6,831 bases of DNA from Methanoregulaceae archaeon (GTDB taxonomy: Archaea > Halobacteriota > Methanomicrobia > Methanomicrobiales > Methanospirillaceae). The notes beneath the pieces are model-generated. The model was not told the DNA's origin. It worked only from the letters and a program-made list of their open reading frames with translations, and ran no database searches. Made by a program: the position numbers and the translations under genes. The stretch spans positions 6,414-13,244 of the forward strand of contig DUGU01000166.1 of NCBI GenBank assembly GCA_013331215.1, written 5' to 3'. The number at the start of each line of letters is the position of its first letter. Within the stretch, counting starts at the first letter, position 1. Positions 5,541 through 6,831 of this stretch are shown piece after piece.

Positions 5541-5882
5541 ATGATCATGACCGAGAACGGGCAGTGCAGGGAGGCGTCGCCGGAAGAGTGTCGGCGGGTG
5601 ATCGAGGAGGAGCGGGGATGCCGGGTCCTCGACGTCCGGACCCCGGCCGAGTTCCGCGAGGGCCACCTCGAGAACGCAGTCAATATCGATTTTTACGCTC
5701 CGGATTTCAAGGAGCGGCTGGAGAAACTCGAAAAAGATCGGCCGTACGTGGTCTACTGTAAGAAGGGCGCGCGTGGGGCGAAGGCGATGGAGATCCTGAG
5801 GCAGGCCGGCTTCTCCCGGGTCTACAACGTCTCGGGCGGCTACGATAACTGGGCGAGCCGCGGCCTCCCCGTGCAACGATAG
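5541..5882 (+). CDS. Single-domain rhodanese-like sulfurtransferase
   Basis: From ATG 5541 the product is 113 residues, about one rhodanese domain (PF00581). Typical marks are RVLDVRTPAEFREGHLENAV (residues 28-47), the active-site loop C73-KKGAR with the nucleophilic Cys and the CxxGxR pattern, and NVSGGYDNW (96-104) near the end. It moves sulfane sulfur through a Cys persulfide; the donor and acceptor are unknown, with Fe-S, tRNA or sulfide handling all possible. It is cytoplasmic, with no signal peptide. I chose ATG 5541 because GGAG at 5532-5535 lies 5 bases upstream; in-frame ATGs at 5520, 5526 and 5547 are alternatives that change only the disordered N terminus. The gene stands alone, divergent from lysS and convergent with the surface-protein gene. 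Confidence 0.88.
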   Translation: MIMTENGQCREASPEECRRVIEEERGCRVLDVRTPAEFREGHLENAVNIDFYAPDFKERLEKLEKDRPYVVYCKKGARGAKAMEILRQAGFSRVYNVSGGYDNWASRGLPVQR

Positions 5883-5893
5883 CACGGGCCGAC

Positions 5894-5909
5894 TCTTTTG
5901 AAAAAGGGG
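5894..5909. terminator. Bidirectional T-run terminator
   Basis: The 31-bp gap between two convergent genes contains CTTTTGAAAAAGG, which gives four T on the plus strand for the rhodanese transcript and five T on the minus strand for the surface-protein transcript. The sequence is also a near-palindrome, so a small hairpin is possible. Confidence 0.5.
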
Positions 5910-5913
5910 ACGA

Positions 5914-6831
5914 TCAGCGCCGCCGCGCTGCGATCAGTGCGAGCGCCACGAGACTGGCCGCCGCGAGCGGCAGGACGTCAGCGCCCGCCCGCGTCGCGGT
6001 CGTGTTCACCGGGACGGTGGTACGGGCCGTCGTCGTGCTGGCCGGCGTCGTCACGATCGGCGTCTGCGTGGCCCTAACGGTCGTCACGTTCACGACAGGC
6101 GTGGCCGTCGCGGTGACCGTGGCGTTCCCCCCTCCGGTCATGGTCGGCGTCGCCGTCACGGTCCCGGTCACCGTGGCCGTACCGGTCGGGGTGACCGTGG
6201 CCGTCCTCGTCACCACGCCCGTGTAGTCCTCGCTCCCACCGCTCGATCCCTGCGTGGGGACGAACGGCGCGCCGGTCGTGATCCCGGTGGTGATCCCGGT
6301 GGTCGGCAGCGTGGTCGGGATCGTGATCGGCGTGGTGATCGTGCCCGTCACGTTACCGGTCACGGTGGGGCCGGTGGTCAGGGTTGGAATCGTCGTCAGC
6401 GTCGGGCCCGTCGTCACGGTCGTCACCACACCGCCGCCCTGGCCCACGACGAAGATCCCCGGGTTCGCGACTGCGGACGGGGTCAGCTCGGTGAAGTCCG
6501 TCTCGCTGACACCCACGTGCGACCGGACGCTGTCGATTCGGATGCCCATTGTCGTCTGACCGGCCGCGAGGCCCTTGAAGTTGATCGCGGCGATCGGAAC
6601 GCGTCCCGTGGGATACTTGTTCGTGTAGTCGGCGAACGAGAGCGCGAGTTCGCTGGTGCCGGCCGGGGTGGCCGCGACCGAGTTGCCGACCTTCCAGTCG
6701 GTGCTGACGTACTGGATGACGGCCGGGTCCCAGCTGACGGCAAGGGTTACACTGTCGGCCGGCGGTTGCCACGTGCTGTCCAGATAGAGCGTCGCTATCC
6801 CGAATTGACCGACACCGACGTTCGCCGCCGT
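5914..6831 (-). CDS. Membrane-anchored surface protein: cohesin-like domain, Thr-rich stalk, C-terminal anchor (5' end missing)
   Basis: The open frame enters from the right edge and gives 305 C-terminal residues; an internal ATG at 6549 is not the start. Fragment residues 1-130 (6831-6442) form a beta-rich module: GVGQFGIATLYLDS, SVTLAVSWDPAVIQYVS, SELALSFADYT, GRVPIAAINFKG, MGIRIDSV, then NPGIFVVG. That order of strands, with a DPAVIQ-type turn and closing PGIFVV, resembles a cohesin fold, known in a few archaeal surface proteins. Residues about 131-280 are a low-complexity Thr/Val/Pro/Gly stalk with four N-glycosylation sequons (GNVTG, GNATV, VNVTT, VNTTA) and many O-glycosylation candidates. 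The last 24 residues have a hydrophobic helix (VLPLAAASLVALALIAA) and an RRR end, the three-part arrangement of archaeal anchors and archaeosortase substrates, though no PGF motif is visible. The protein most likely stands on the outer cell surface. Its N terminus and signal peptide are beyond the window. Confidence 0.8.
   Translation of the reverse strand, partial: TAANVGVGQFGIATLYLDSTWQPPADSVTLAVSWDPAVIQYVSTDWKVGNSVAATPAGTSELALSFADYTNKYPTGRVPIAAINFKGLAAGQTTMGIRIDSVRSHVGVSETDFTELTPSAVANPGIFVVGQGGGVVTTVTTGPTLTTIPTLTTGPTVTGNVTGTITTPITIPTTLPTTGITTGITTGAPFVPTQGSSGGSEDYTGVVTRTATVTPTGTATVTGTVTATPTMTGGGNATVTATATPVVNVTTVRATQTPIVTTPASTTTARTTVPVNTTATRAGADVLPLAAASLVALALIAARRR
6278..6301. repeat. Two tandem 12-bp units in the Thr-rich stalk
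   Basis: GTGATCCCGGTG occurs twice back to back, encoding the repeated GITTGITTG on the minus strand. Neighbouring stalk DNA contains many degenerate variants (TVT, TAT and TGT codon patterns), so length variation by slippage is plausible. Confidence 0.6.

Noticed and set aside
3692..5683. Leftward open frame of 663 codons across lysS
   Set aside because: It is an Arg/Pro-rich out-of-frame reading of lysS, whose motifs 1-3 are all in the other frame. Only its last 62 codons, beyond lysS, are discussed separately.
5914..6442. Possible tandem-repeat array or CRISPR-like structure in the stalk region
   Set aside because: The repeats are degenerate, in frame and encode Thr-rich stalk; there are no uniform repeats with unique spacers.
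6002..6559. Rightward Val-rich hydrophobic frames antisense to the Thr-rich stalk
   Set aside because: Runs of GTC/GTG are simply the complement of the Thr codons ACG/ACC in the stalk; they are not membrane proteins.

Overview
The window (about 65-70% G+C by eye, no RNA genes, no mobile elements) looks like chromosome from a high-GC euryarchaeon, most likely a Methanomicrobiales-type methanogen such as the Methanoculleus/Methanofollis group. The reasons are the archaeal promoter style (short AT-rich boxes about 25 bp before several starts, often with no ribosome binding site), T-run terminators, a NifX/NifB-like cofactor protein with a cysteine tail, an archaeal-type superoxide dismutase, and a threonine-rich surface protein with a C-terminal membrane anchor. 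The taxonomic call is inference.

Layout from left to right. (1) The start of an N-formylglutamate amidohydrolase gene runs leftward off the edge (226 to 1). (2) Across a 166-bp divergent spacer, a small dinitrogenase-cofactor-like protein (393-791) and an AlkD-type DNA glycosylase (828-1538) run rightward. (3) An unrecognised 132-residue protein (1550-1948) and a Fe/Mn superoxide dismutase (2073-2693) run leftward, each with its own promoter. (4) A secreted SGNH/GDSL hydrolase (about 2847-3869) runs rightward and meets the class II lysyl-tRNA synthetase gene (3877-5391) tail to tail. (5) A single-domain rhodanese (5541-5882) is divergent from lysS; the shared spacer contains a perfect 14-bp AT-centred palindrome. 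(6) The 3' part of a surface protein gene (5914 to beyond 6831, leftward) encodes a cohesin-like beta domain, a glycosylatable Thr-rich stalk and a C-terminal membrane anchor.

The genes mostly alternate in strand as single transcription units, so I see no multi-gene pathway or defence system. The loose themes are housekeeping (lysS), stress and damage repair (SOD, AlkD, rhodanese) and cell-surface or secreted proteins (SGNH hydrolase, cohesin-like protein). The points most worth a second look are the missing catalytic Asp in the SGNH hydrolase and the ambiguous overlap at its 3' end, the cohesin-like surface protein, the Cys cluster on the NifX-like protein, and the palindrome in the lysS/rhodanese spacer. 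I found no convincing new system.
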